In this document: positions 1 through 7,767 of the stretch, one piece after another | Position numbering within the stretch: position 1 is the first letter of the stretch | How the letters are laid out: the number at the start of each line of letters is the position of its first letter | Source of the DNA: CALCKW01 sp033852095 | GTDB taxonomy: Bacteria; Pseudomonadota; Gammaproteobacteria; CALCKW01 | NCBI GenBank assembly: GCA_033852095.1 | Contig: JAWSVD010000060.1 | Coordinates: 1-24,899, forward strand | Length of the DNA stretch: 24,899 nt | Reading direction: 5' to 3' | Made by a program: the position numbers and the translations under genes | Notes under the pieces: model-generated | Told to the model about the DNA's origin: nothing | Databases searched by the model: none | What the model saw: only the letters and a program-made list of their open reading frames with translations

Positions 1-614
1 ACGATTCGGTCGGCTAAGGTCATTGCCTCCACCTGATCGTGGGTAACGTAGATCATGGTTGATTTCAGTGTCTGGTGCAGGCGGGCTATCTCGTGGCGCA
101 TGCCCATGCGCAGGGCAGCGTCGAGATTGGACAAGGGCTCATCGAACAAGAAGGCCGTGGGATTGCGCACGATGGAGCGACCAATGGCCACCCGTTGGCG
201 TTGTCCACCTGACAGGTCTTTGGGGCGGCGCTCCAGCAGCGGCTCCAGTTGTAATGCTTGGGCCGCTTCATTGACCTTTTGCTTGATCTCCTCAGCGGAG
301 GCGCCCGCGGTTTTTAGACTGAAGCCCATGTTGTCGCGCACGTTCATGTGCGGGTAGAGCGCGTAGGATTGAAACACCATGGCGAGCCCGCGCTGCGAAG
401 GTGGCTGGGCGGTGACATCCACGCCGTTGATCCGCAAGGACCCACGGCTGATTTCCTCCAGCCCGGCGATCATGCGCAGCAAGGTGGACTTGCCACAGCC
501 CGAGGGACCGACGAAAACCACAAATTCCCCTTCTTTAATGTCCAGCTCAATGCCTTTGATAACCTGCACGTCGCCGTACCACTTTTCAGCGTTTTTCAGT
601 TGTAATGAGCCCAT
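1..614 (-). CDS. MalK/UgpC-type sugar ABC transporter ATPase, 3' end outside window
   Basis: Cytoplasmic ATP-hydrolysing subunit of a carbohydrate ABC importer; it should energise the two permeases encoded upstream. The first 204 residues are visible and the frame is open to the left edge. Walker A GPSGCGKST is at about residues 36-44, the Q-loop FQSYALYP at 81-88, the signature LSGGQRQR at 134-141, Walker B FLFDEP at 155-160 and the switch His in YVTHDQ at about 192. The C-terminal TOBE/regulatory region typical of MalK-type proteins (about 360-370 aa) would lie outside the window. The ATG at 614 is 4 nt after the glycosidase stop, so this is the last visible gene of the operon. Family assignment is firm; substrate comes only from the neighbours. 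Confidence 0.95.
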   Translation of the reverse strand, partial: MGSLQLKNAEKWYGDVQVIKGIELDIKEGEFVVFVGPSGCGKSTLLRMIAGLEEISRGSLRINGVDVTAQPPSQRGLAMVFQSYALYPHMNVRDNMGFSLKTAGASAEEIKQKVNEAAQALQLEPLLERRPKDLSGGQRQRVAIGRSIVRNPTAFLFDEPLSNLDAALRMGMRHEIARLHQTLKSTMIYVTHDQVEAMTLADRI

Positions 615-618
615 GGGT

Positions 619-1887
619 CTATTCCGCTTGCTGCAGTGAGTTGGCGCTGGGTGATGCCCACGCGAGCCAGATAGCCGCCGTCCACGTGAAGTCTGAACCA
701 CCCGCCGCTTGCCCGCTGTTGGGATCAAAGTATTCGGCAAAGCCGTGCTCCTGGATCAGGCTTGCCGTCGCTTGGCGCAGCCTTTCCGCGTGTTCGCCCA
801 GACCGCTGTTGGCCAGCCCTATGCCAATTAAGGTATTGACGATGCCCCAAGTGGGCCCACGCCAGTAGCGCAGCGCATCGAACTTACTGTCACTGGGGTC
901 TAGGCTGGGAACGGGGTAGGTTGATTGCTCCGTCACTCTGTCGTAGTGATTCAGCATTTGATCGTTGCCCATGTCGCCGTACCAGCACAAAAAACTGGCG
1001 CTGGAGAGGCTGTTAGCGAATTCCCCGGTGCGAAGATCTCGGCTGTCGTAATGTTCACGCTCCGGGTTCCACAGCGACGCTGAGCCTTTTTCTAGAATAT
1101 CCGCCCAGTGCTGTATTTCCGTTGTGTCTTCGCCGAGTAGTTTTGCCAGCGACAGCAAATCGTGGTTCGCGCGCTTTAGGATGAACGTCATGCCTGGATC
1201 TGCGACGCGGAATTCACCGTGTTCACGAATCTCACGCTGGGACCAATTGCAATCACGGCCCTGATACACTAATGACATAAAACGGTCATAGTCCTGCTTG
1301 GTCGGGCGCATGGAGGAATCCACATGCGCCGTGTCGCGCCGTGTGTATTCTCCGACTTCAGAGGTGTCGATGCGTGTCATGGCCCCGTCCCAATCACTCG
1401 CGTTGTCGCGACCCGACTCCCAGGGGTGCATAATCGCCACCGCGCCGCTCTCGCAGCGTTCGCGTATGAACCACGCATGCCATGCCTTCAGTTTGGGGAA
1501 CAGCGCACGCGCACGTTCCAGACCGGCGGGCTTGTCGACCGCGGTGAGCCAAAGACAAACGCTGGCTGCCACTGGGGGCTGAGTGATGCCAGAGGTGGGA
1601 ACAGATTGTCCAGTATTCCAGACATCAGGGCCGGGGAAATAGCCAGGGTCACTCTTGTGGAAAATAATATGAGGCACCATGCCCGTATCCCACTGCGCAG
1701 ACATCAACGTTTCTATTTCAGTCCACGCCATGTCCATGTCGTAGGTCGCCATTCCCCAAGCGGCAAAAACACTGTCCCAATTCCACTGGTAGGGGTAGAG
1801 ACCGTGTGTGGGCACCGTGTAGCCGCCCATGTCGTTGTGACTGATGATATCGCGTGCGGATTGATCGACTTCTTGAGTGTTTAGCAT
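619..1887 (-). CDS. MGH1-like (GH63-type) (alpha/alpha)6 glycoside hydrolase
   Basis: Protein of 422 aa resembling the mannosylglycerate/glucosylglycerate hydrolase-like branch of six-hairpin glycosidases (GH63-related). Visible family signatures are YPYQWNWDSVF at about 31-41 (Asp38 a likely catalytic acid), WDTGMVPHIIFHK near 66-78, PTSGITQPPVAAS at 97-109, WESGRDNASDWD at 156-167, RYWRGPTWG near 337, and C-terminal FAEYFDP followed by SDFTWTAA, with Glu385 a candidate second catalytic residue. No signal peptide is seen, so it should act in the cytoplasm on substrate delivered by the ABC transporter. It starts 2 nt after the upstream permease stop, indicating co-translation. Glucosyl- or mannosylglycerate, or another small alpha-glucoside osmolyte, is a plausible substrate, but this is inference. 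Confidence 0.82.
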   Translation of the reverse strand: MLNTQEVDQSARDIISHNDMGGYTVPTHGLYPYQWNWDSVFAAWGMATYDMDMAWTEIETLMSAQWDTGMVPHIIFHKSDPGYFPGPDVWNTGQSVPTSGITQPPVAASVCLWLTAVDKPAGLERARALFPKLKAWHAWFIRERCESGAVAIMHPWESGRDNASDWDGAMTRIDTSEVGEYTRRDTAHVDSSMRPTKQDYDRFMSLVYQGRDCNWSQREIREHGEFRVADPGMTFILKRANHDLLSLAKLLGEDTTEIQHWADILEKGSASLWNPEREHYDSRDLRTGEFANSLSSASFLCWYGDMGNDQMLNHYDRVTEQSTYPVPSLDPSDSKFDALRYWRGPTWGIVNTLIGIGLANSGLGEHAERLRQATASLIQEHGFAEYFDPNSGQAAGGSDFTWTAAIWLAWASPSANSLQQAE

Positions 1888-1889
1888 TG

Positions 1890-3113
1890 TTAACCTTTAA
1901 CTGATCCGGCTGTGAGGCCTTGTGTCATGAAGCGTTCGAGCCCGAGAAAAATCACCATCACCGGTACGGTGGCCATCACTGAGCCAGCCATCAGGTGTTG
2001 GCGGGGGATCTCGGAAGAGTTGAGCATCGACACTCCACGCGTGAGTGTGAAAATTTTCGGGTCGTCCAGCAGCATGAAAGCGAGCAGAAATTCGTTCCAG
2101 GCGATCATGAACACATAGAGCGACACAGACGCCAGTGCCGGCAAACTGAGCGGCAAGGTGATTTTTCTGATTACAGCCAAGCGCGATAAACCATCCATCA
2201 AGCCGGCCTCTTCGATCTCAGCGGGCAGTGCACGAAAGTAACCCTGCAACATATACAGCGCGACAGGGATGGTGGTCATGGGGTAAATGAGCACCAGTCC
2301 GGTGAGGGTGTTGCGCAGCTCTAACATGGAAAACGCGATGTAGATGGGCAACGCGAGTACGATCATCGGCACCATGTAGATCAACAGGATGGATCTGGAC
2401 AATGCGGCCCGACCTTTAAAGCGTAAGCGTGCCACCGCGTAGGCGCCCGGCACACTGAAGGCCAAAGTGATAAACACCGTCACCACCGACACCAAAAAGG
2501 AAATACCGAGATACTGGCCAAAGCGGTAGTCACGGAATAACTCCACATAGGAGCGGAACAAACCCCACCCTTGGCTGAGGTCGATGGAGAAGTCCAAGGG
2601 GTTCGCGATCAATGCCTGTTGGCTTTTAAGGCTGGTCATCACCATGACGTAGAATGGCACGGCGACTATAGCGGCGAAGAAAACACCACCGGCCGCACTG
2701 AAGAATGACAGCAGCGGCCCCTCAAATTGGTGGCGTTCCAACTGGCCGCTTGGGGTTTTACCCAGCATCACTTGAAGTGGCCAGCCGATAGCGACGCTCA
2801 ATACCAGAAGTGCGCTGCACTGACTCAGCGCGTGTTCTGAAAGCGGCAGTGAAAAGGGCTGAGCACAGCTGAGTAGCAGCAAAAGCGCGCAAGCCAAGGC
2901 ACTGAGCACAGCGATCTTTGATGGCTTGGATGCCTTTAAATGGATGGCTGCGAGGCCCGTTAGCAAGCCTGTCAGTGCCGCGTTGAACAAGCCAGGTTTG
3001 ACACCGGCACCGGTACTGAAAGCGAGTATGATCGCCACTGTTAGCGCAGCGGTTCCGGCCCAAAACAGTCCGATGCCGCCCGCGAGTAGATTTCCCTTCA
3101 TGAGAATTTTCAC
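1890..3113 (-). CDS. MalG-type sugar ABC transporter permease with extra N-terminal membrane segments
   Basis: Inner-membrane permease of a carbohydrate ABC importer. The C-terminal ~280 residues are a standard MalG: an SFFSAAGGVFFAAI first helix, then SLKSQQALI, AYAVARLRF and the ATPase-docking EAA loop EEAGLMDGLSRLAVIRKITL followed by PLS. At 407 aa it is about 115 residues longer than usual MalG (about 280-295 aa); the extension carries about four hydrophobic segments at residues 8-30, 42-60, 66-83 and 93-115. The GTG start at 3113 overlaps the MalF stop by 4 nt (GTGA) and has AGGAGG 7 nt upstream, so it is preferred over the internal ATG at 3101. Partner of the MalF-type gene. Confidence 0.92.
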   Translation of the reverse strand: MKILMKGNLLAGGIGLFWAGTAALTVAIILAFSTGAGVKPGLFNAALTGLLTGLAAIHLKASKPSKIAVLSALACALLLLLSCAQPFSLPLSEHALSQCSALLVLSVAIGWPLQVMLGKTPSGQLERHQFEGPLLSFFSAAGGVFFAAIVAVPFYVMVMTSLKSQQALIANPLDFSIDLSQGWGLFRSYVELFRDYRFGQYLGISFLVSVVTVFITLAFSVPGAYAVARLRFKGRAALSRSILLIYMVPMIVLALPIYIAFSMLELRNTLTGLVLIYPMTTIPVALYMLQGYFRALPAEIEEAGLMDGLSRLAVIRKITLPLSLPALASVSLYVFMIAWNEFLLAFMLLDDPKIFTLTRGVSMLNSSEIPRQHLMAGSVMATVPVMVIFLGLERFMTQGLTAGSVKG

Positions 3114-4354
3114 AGGCCTTCCTCCTGCGAGACGTATTTAAAGAAAAACATCGAGAATACAATCAAGCAGCTGAATATCACCACAGCCACTGCTGCACCT
3201 GCACCGATGTTTGACAGGGCAAAAGCTTGTTCGTAGACGCTAACCGTCAGCGTGCGCGTACCGGCGTTACCACCGGTCAGCAGGAATATGTCGTCAAATT
3301 TATTGAAGGTCCAGATGAATCGCAGCAAGAACAATACGCTCAGTATCCCCAGTAACTGCGGCACTGAGAGATACCAGAACTTCTGAAGGGGCGATGCGCC
3401 GTCCATGTCTGCTGCCTCGTACATGTCCGTGTCGATGCTCTGCATGCGCGCCAGGATGAACAAGAAAGACAACGGGAAATAACGCCAGATTTCGAAGACA
3501 ATCACGCTGATGAGAGCCAATGGCTTTTCACCAAAGAAGTTTATTGGCGTGTCTGTGGCCCCCATCTGTATCAAGAGCGCGTTGATTGAGCCGGAATAGG
3601 GATCGAAGAGCGTAACCCAGCTGAATGCCACCGCGATGACCGGTGCTACATAAGGGAATAGCAGCAGCCCGCGCAGAGCACCTCGGCCGGGGAAAGTGCG
3701 GTTGAGCAGCAGGGCTGCGAACATGCCGACCAGCAGTGCGCCTATGGTGCCAACCACGGTGTAAATCAGGGTGACTTTTAGCACCTCAAAAAACTCCTCA
3801 CCGTCGAAGACGCGGCTGAAGTTTTCCAGCGTTAATTCGTCGCCCCAAAGCGCTGAACTGGCCTCGCCGGTGACCACGGCTGTCGTGACACGGGCGTTGC
3901 CCCCCGCATCTATAAAGCGTTGCTCAGCGCGGACAGGCAGACGCAGCTTTTCTTTGTAAGCCGCTTTGAAATCGCCGAGTTCACAGTGCAGGGTTTGCTT
4001 GTCCAGAGTACAGCGCGGGTCCAGCGACAAAATGGATAGACCCACTGGCAATTCATCTTCTAAGATGACGTTGTTGACGGGCTTTTCTCTCGAAGAATTG
4101 CTGAGTTTGTACTCCAGTATTGCTTCGTCTCCGCCTGTTTCTAATTTGCCGCGGATGCGTTCATAAGCCTTGGCTTGAGGTGCGCGAAGGTCAGCGAGCT
4201 GGACGGGTTTGACACTGATCCAAAACACAGCAAAGACAGGCAGTATCACCATGACTGCGACACTGATTAAGGTAGGTGACAATAATCCCCAAGCCAACCG
4301 GGCTTCGCTTTTTGCGAGTGGGCCGGTGCCTGTGGGGGGGGTAGCTTGTTGCAT
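3110..4354 (-). CDS. MalF-type sugar ABC transporter permease with Ig/DUF11-like periplasmic insert
   Basis: Inner-membrane permease, 414 aa. The first helix lies at about 25-46 (ISVAVMVILPVFAVFWISV). The canonical LTLENFSRVFDGEEFFEVL segment that normally follows soon after helix 1 appears only near residue 175. Between them lie about 120 residues with beta-sandwich character, including LEYKLSNSS, NNVILEDELP, a Cys pair in RCTLDKQTLHC and NARVTTAVV, resembling DUF11/conserved-repeat domains. Remaining helices and the EAA loop MYEAADMDGASPLQKFWYL are normal. The ATG at 4354 has GGAG about 6 nt upstream. It sits 301 nt downstream of the binding-protein gene, across a hairpin region that may reduce permease expression relative to the binding protein. 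Confidence 0.9.
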   Translation of the reverse strand: MQQATPPTGTGPLAKSEARLAWGLLSPTLISVAVMVILPVFAVFWISVKPVQLADLRAPQAKAYERIRGKLETGGDEAILEYKLSNSSREKPVNNVILEDELPVGLSILSLDPRCTLDKQTLHCELGDFKAAYKEKLRLPVRAEQRFIDAGGNARVTTAVVTGEASSALWGDELTLENFSRVFDGEEFFEVLKVTLIYTVVGTIGALLVGMFAALLLNRTFPGRGALRGLLLFPYVAPVIAVAFSWVTLFDPYSGSINALLIQMGATDTPINFFGEKPLALISVIVFEIWRYFPLSFLFILARMQSIDTDMYEAADMDGASPLQKFWYLSVPQLLGILSVLFLLRFIWTFNKFDDIFLLTGGNAGTRTLTVSVYEQAFALSNIGAGAAVAVVIFSCLIVFSMFFFKYVSQEEGL

Positions 4355-4655
4355 GTGAACTCCGTACTGACAAGGACGTTCTGATTTAGGCTGTGTCGAA
4401 CAGGCAGCGCCGCCGATCTGTCGGGAATTCTTTTGCCAAAATTCCCCAGCGATTGCCTTGCAAATTCAGGTGTTTGACTTCAGGTGCTATCGACCCGAAA
4501 TAACACCGTTGACGATAGATCAACATTGAAAGCCAAATAACACAAAGCCAAATTAAACGCTGACCTGTAGACACTGAGGATGGAGGTCGCACCCGACAGG
4601 TCAGCTAAACAATTGAACTGCACCCGCGCTTTTGGCGGGGCAGCTATCTCCGGTA
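4355..4655 (-). other. Non-coding gap between binding protein and permeases
   Basis: A 301-nt space inside the operon. It contains two inverted repeats just after the binding-protein stop (listed separately) and no convincing gene. The short open frame of 68 codons at 4386-4592 has no recognisable product and no ribosome-binding site worth noting. Such spaces after an abundant binding-protein gene commonly carry mRNA-stabilising or attenuating hairpins. Confidence 0.6.
4559..4605 (-). repeat. Perfect 10-bp inverted repeat after binding-protein gene
   Basis: GCTGACCTGT at 4559-4568 pairs exactly with ACAGGTCAGC at 4596-4605 across a 27-nt loop. It lies about 50 nt beyond the stop of the binding-protein gene in the direction of transcription. 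No T-run follows, so it looks like a 3'-end-protecting or partial-attenuation hairpin rather than a full terminator. A smaller GC-rich hairpin (CCCGC 4623-4627 / GCGGG 4635-4639) lies between it and the stop codon. Confidence 0.55.
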
Positions 4656-6014
4656 TTACTGGATTTTCGCCAACTCAGCATTGATTGCAGCAACGGTAGC
4701 TGCAGCATCTTTATTGCCGTCCACAAACTCCCGCACATGGCGGTTGATCGCCTGGCTGTTGATGATTTTTGACGCTAATGACAATTGTCCATCTTCAACA
4801 CCCCAGCGCTGTGCGGTGTCCAATCCATTGACAATCTCAGCAATCATGTCCTCGGCGTAAAGCTCACTCAAGGGTGCTTTTCTGTCCACACCGACGGGAA
4901 GCTTTGACCAAGCATCAACAAAGGCGGTGGCCGATTTGCCGTCGCCGCGTCGCGCGGGGAACTTGCCTTCCGGCGCAATAGATAAGGTCTGTGTGTAGCC
5001 TTCGTTCATGGCGTATTTGATGAACGCAATGGCTGGATCAAGGTTGGCGTCTGACGTAATACCGAAGTAACGCACATCACCCCAGGCAGCGCCTTCTGGG
5101 TTGGACGGGCCGGAGAACTTGGTGACGATTCCAGTTTTGGCCGCCAGTTCCCGGGAAGTTGGGTCGTCGTTGATGGTCGGTGGCGCTGAATCGCGCAGGC
5201 CCGCCAGTTCGTCGAGGATATAGGGGGACCAGATAATCATTGCCGCTTTGCCCGCGAAGTACAGCTCGCGCGATTGTTTCCAGTACAACTCGCCAGGGGG
5301 AGACGCTTGGCTGATGGCGCGGTAGAACTCCAGCACTTCCGTGGTCTTGGTGACGTCCAATGGTGCGAAGCCGTCTGCATTGACTGGTGAGACACCATTG
5401 GCGAGGAACACATGCTCCAACACCTGTGACATGAAATTTTCGTCAACTTTAGTCGCGGCGACAAAACCAAACATCTCGGGTGGATTGTGCAGTTTTTCAA
5501 GCGCTGCCACTACATTGGCGTAGCTGCTTGGAGCTGCTAAGCCAGCGGTTTCAAACAAATCTTTGCGGTAGAGCAGCATCTGCGTCCAGCCGTCGACGGG
5601 CACGGAGGCATAGCCATCATCTGTAGCCACCATATTCAGCGCGCCAGGAGCAAAGGTCTCGGCGCCCAATTCTTCCACCACCTCAGTTGCCGCATCTGTA
5701 TCGAGGATACCCGCATCCGACCAAGGCAGGGCGTATTGCAAGGGGTGGTAAATGATATCCGGCAGATCGCCCGCGGCAAAAGCGGCCGTCGCACGAGTGC
5801 CCAAGTCCTTTTCGGTCACCGGGATGACTTCAACGGCAATGCCTTGTGCCGCCTTAAATGCGGCCGCCATCTCTTGTTGTTTCGCGAGCCTTTCTGGCTG
5901 CTCTTCGGTGGTCCAGAAACGCAGAGTTTCAGCCGCCAGTGCCTGCGATGCGGCAAGAGGGGATAGAGTGGCTGCTAGCACCAGTGTCGCCAGCTTTCGT
6001 CGATTGAATTGCAT
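4656..6014 (-). CDS. Extracellular solute-binding protein of carbohydrate ABC transporter (family 1)
   Basis: Periplasmic binding protein, 452 aa, that captures the substrate for the adjacent permeases. The start is ATG 6014: it is preceded by AGGAAGGAG 7 nt upstream and begins a clean signal peptide (MQFNRRKLATLVLAATLSPL, with likely cleavage near ASQALA-AE). A longer open frame to 6335 overlaps the regulator gene and is not credible. The mature part has the family-1 pattern: a LRFWTTEEQ first strand, AAGDLPDIIYHP, LPWSDAGILDT, GWTQMLLYRKDLF and the AAWGDVRYFGIT hinge region. It lies 23 nt downstream of the LacI-type gene, so both probably share one transcript. Ligand unknown; the glycosidase in the operon suggests a small glycoside. 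Confidence 0.93.
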   Translation of the reverse strand: MQFNRRKLATLVLAATLSPLAASQALAAETLRFWTTEEQPERLAKQQEMAAAFKAAQGIAVEVIPVTEKDLGTRATAAFAAGDLPDIIYHPLQYALPWSDAGILDTDAATEVVEELGAETFAPGALNMVATDDGYASVPVDGWTQMLLYRKDLFETAGLAAPSSYANVVAALEKLHNPPEMFGFVAATKVDENFMSQVLEHVFLANGVSPVNADGFAPLDVTKTTEVLEFYRAISQASPPGELYWKQSRELYFAGKAAMIIWSPYILDELAGLRDSAPPTINDDPTSRELAAKTGIVTKFSGPSNPEGAAWGDVRYFGITSDANLDPAIAFIKYAMNEGYTQTLSIAPEGKFPARRGDGKSATAFVDAWSKLPVGVDRKAPLSELYAEDMIAEIVNGLDTAQRWGVEDGQLSLASKIINSQAINRHVREFVDGNKDAAATVAAINAELAKIQ

Positions 6015-6037
6015 GGTGTTGCTCCTTCCTGAATGAG

Positions 6038-7108
6038 TCAGATTGTATGGTTGAATTGGCGCACTTGCGCGGCCAGCTCTTGGGATGACATCTGCACCGG
6101 GCCGTCGGACTCTCCAGTGAGAATGCGAACAGCTTGTAATTCGTGCAGGTGTGCAATGCTTGTCTCTTCGATGCTCGCGACCAGCAAACGCGCAAGGGTT
6201 GCGCCCGCGAAATAGTTGTCCACCGCGAAGCTGGTCAGCCGAGGTTGTGCGTATTGGCCCTCTGGGATGCCGTCGTAACCCGTGACAGAAACATCTTTCC
6301 CGGCTTTGAGTCCGACGTTGTGTATGGCTTGGCATATACCGAGTGCAGCTCTATCCATGGCACAGACCACGGCCGTCGGTGGCTTGCTAGTTCGCAGCAG
6401 TCGTTCGCCCGCCAGCCGGCCCTCGTCTTCGGTGGTCGCGTGGTGGGTGCACAGGGATTGATCGGCAACGAGGCCTTTCTCCGACATCCCTTTGAGGAAG
6501 CCCTCGCGCCTGATTCGCTCGTAGTTCGCTTGAACATGACCGCCGACATAAGCGATGTGTCGGTGGCCGAAATCAAACAGTCGTTGAACGGCTTGACACA
6601 TGGCGTCTTCACTGAGTACGTCAAAACAGGGTGCTGTGTCGTTGGCGGGCCCGCGACCGTAGACGACGTAGGGTGTCTGGTTCGCTTTCAACAGCGCTAT
6701 TCGTCCATCGTCGCGGTGGTTGCGTGGCACGATAAATCCATCAACCTTGTGATCGAGTAGCAGCTTCCGGTGGGTGGCCACCATGCCTTCCATGCCACTC
6801 GCAGTGGCCACGCTAAGCGTCCAGCCCGTGTGGCTGAGCTGCGATGAGATCCCGTCCAAAAAATTCGATAAAAAAGGGCGGTGCGTATTGCCCGTATCCA
6901 TGTCCAATACCAGGCCGATAGCCTGCGTACGACCGGTTCGCAGCCCTCGCGCTTGTGAGGAGGGGTGGTAGCCAATGTGCAAAGCGACAGCGCTGACACG
7001 CCGTTTGGTCGCGGGCGAGATATCGGGGTAATCATTCAGTGCGCGTGAAACCGTGCTCTTGGAGAGCCCTAGCTCGCGCGCCAAGGCTTGAATGGTGACT
7101 CGGCTCAT
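6038..7108 (-). CDS. LacI-family transcriptional regulator of the transporter operon
   Basis: DNA-binding repressor-type protein, 356 aa. An N-terminal LacI helix-turn-helix (VTIQALARELGLSKSTVSRA, residues 4-23) and hinge (RRVSAVALHIGYHPSSQARG) precede a periplasmic-binding-protein-like effector domain (AIGLVLDMDTGN, HIAYVGG, VTGYDGIPEGQYAQPRLTSF). It starts at ATG 7108 with AGGA 5 nt upstream and is the first gene of the operon, ahead of the binding protein. The palindrome at 7180-7193 in its upstream region is a natural operator, implying autoregulation plus control of the whole operon. The inducer is likely the transported glycoside or its breakdown product (inference). Confidence 0.95.
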   Translation of the reverse strand: MSRVTIQALARELGLSKSTVSRALNDYPDISPATKRRVSAVALHIGYHPSSQARGLRTGRTQAIGLVLDMDTGNTHRPFLSNFLDGISSQLSHTGWTLSVATASGMEGMVATHRKLLLDHKVDGFIVPRNHRDDGRIALLKANQTPYVVYGRGPANDTAPCFDVLSEDAMCQAVQRLFDFGHRHIAYVGGHVQANYERIRREGFLKGMSEKGLVADQSLCTHHATTEDEGRLAGERLLRTSKPPTAVVCAMDRAALGICQAIHNVGLKAGKDVSVTGYDGIPEGQYAQPRLTSFAVDNYFAGATLARLLVASIEETSIAHLHELQAVRILTGESDGPVQMSSQELAAQVRQFNHTI

Positions 7109-7165
7109 GCTGTTCCTGTGCTCCGTTTCGGAATAGGCCTAAAAAGCGAATACCAGCGATTTGTC

Positions 7166-7197
7166 ACTATAATTCGTAACGAAACCGGTTTCGGCAA
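7166..7197 (-). promoter_or_regulatory. Candidate promoter of the lacI-led operon
   Basis: Reading the minus strand, TATAGT (7171-7166) matches five of six -10 bases. TTGCCG (7197-7192) is a possible -35, but the 20-nt spacing is long, so the -35 is uncertain. The operator palindrome sits between and over these elements, a position that would block RNA polymerase. Confidence 0.4.
7180..7193. promoter_or_regulatory. LacI-family operator palindrome
   Basis: CGAAACCGGTTTCG is a perfect 14-bp palindrome with a central CG step, the usual form of LacI/GalR-family operators. It lies 72-85 nt upstream of the regulator start and overlaps the candidate promoter. I saw no second copy near the binding-protein or permease starts, consistent with one promoter for the operon. 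Confidence 0.72.
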
Positions 7198-7767
7198 GTG
7201 GTATTTGCTAAATTCATGCAAAAAATATCCGATTCTTGAGAATGGACAGCAGGCGCGCGCAAATGGGGTCTGTGTTCGCAGGCCTGAAAGCGCTGATTGG
7301 TATACCGGCTTAGGTGTTGAGCTGGGGTTGGGGTCTTGTGGTGGTGAAAATGGACGATGTACAGCAGCTAAATCGCTTCCGTCGCAGCCGGAGCAAGCTC
7401 AAATAGCTGTTCATCCTCAATCGATGCAAACTCTGCCAACTGTGCGGCCGTCTGCGATCTTAGGCACTGAGCAATTTCTGATCCTCACAAAACGCACTGG
7501 CGTGAAGAAGCAGAGCCAGTGTGCAGACGCTTTTCCCGTGTCGGGCGAGCTGACAGAGTGGTCAATCTACTAAGCCATCGCTGGGGCGTGAGATAAACGT
7601 GCTTGAACCGCCCTTCAGGCCTTGAAAACGGCCACTTGGGCATCAACTTGGCCACCCTATTCATCGCAGAACAAGCTGCTGCCACGCTGTGCTGAGTTAT
7701 ACTGTGAGGATAAGACTTTTTCTCGTAATTCTTGGCCAGTGCGCTGGCCCAAAGGACGCCCCAATCC
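7194..7767. other. Divergent intergenic space between lacI-type gene and ffh
   Basis: About 570 nt with no gene I can support. Open frames here either overlap the regulator/operator (plus frame from 7088) or run antisense into ffh, and their products are unrecognisable. A short in-frame minus-strand stretch near 7370-7490 ending in TAG could be the tail of a decayed gene, but it is too short to call. The last ~70 nt should hold the ffh promoter. Confidence 0.5.
7698..7703 (+). promoter_or_regulatory. Candidate -10 element for ffh
   Basis: TATACT lies 65 nt upstream of the ffh start. No good TTGACA-like -35 is present at 16-18 nt spacing, so this is only a weak candidate. Confidence 0.3.

Noticed and set aside
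4386..4592. Small 68-codon minus-strand frame in the operon gap
   Set aside because: No recognisable product or ribosome-binding site; it overlaps the hairpin region.
6015..6335. N-terminal extension of the binding protein to 6335
   Set aside because: It overlaps the regulator gene, lacks sense as protein, and ATG 6014 has a strong ribosome-binding site and signal peptide.
7370..7490. Minus-strand tail-like peptide ending in TAG near 7370
   Set aside because: About 38 codons between stops, with no recognisable homology; too little to call a pseudogene.
7088..7573. Plus-strand 161-codon frame over the lacI start
   Set aside because: It overlaps the regulator start, promoter and operator and has no family resemblance.
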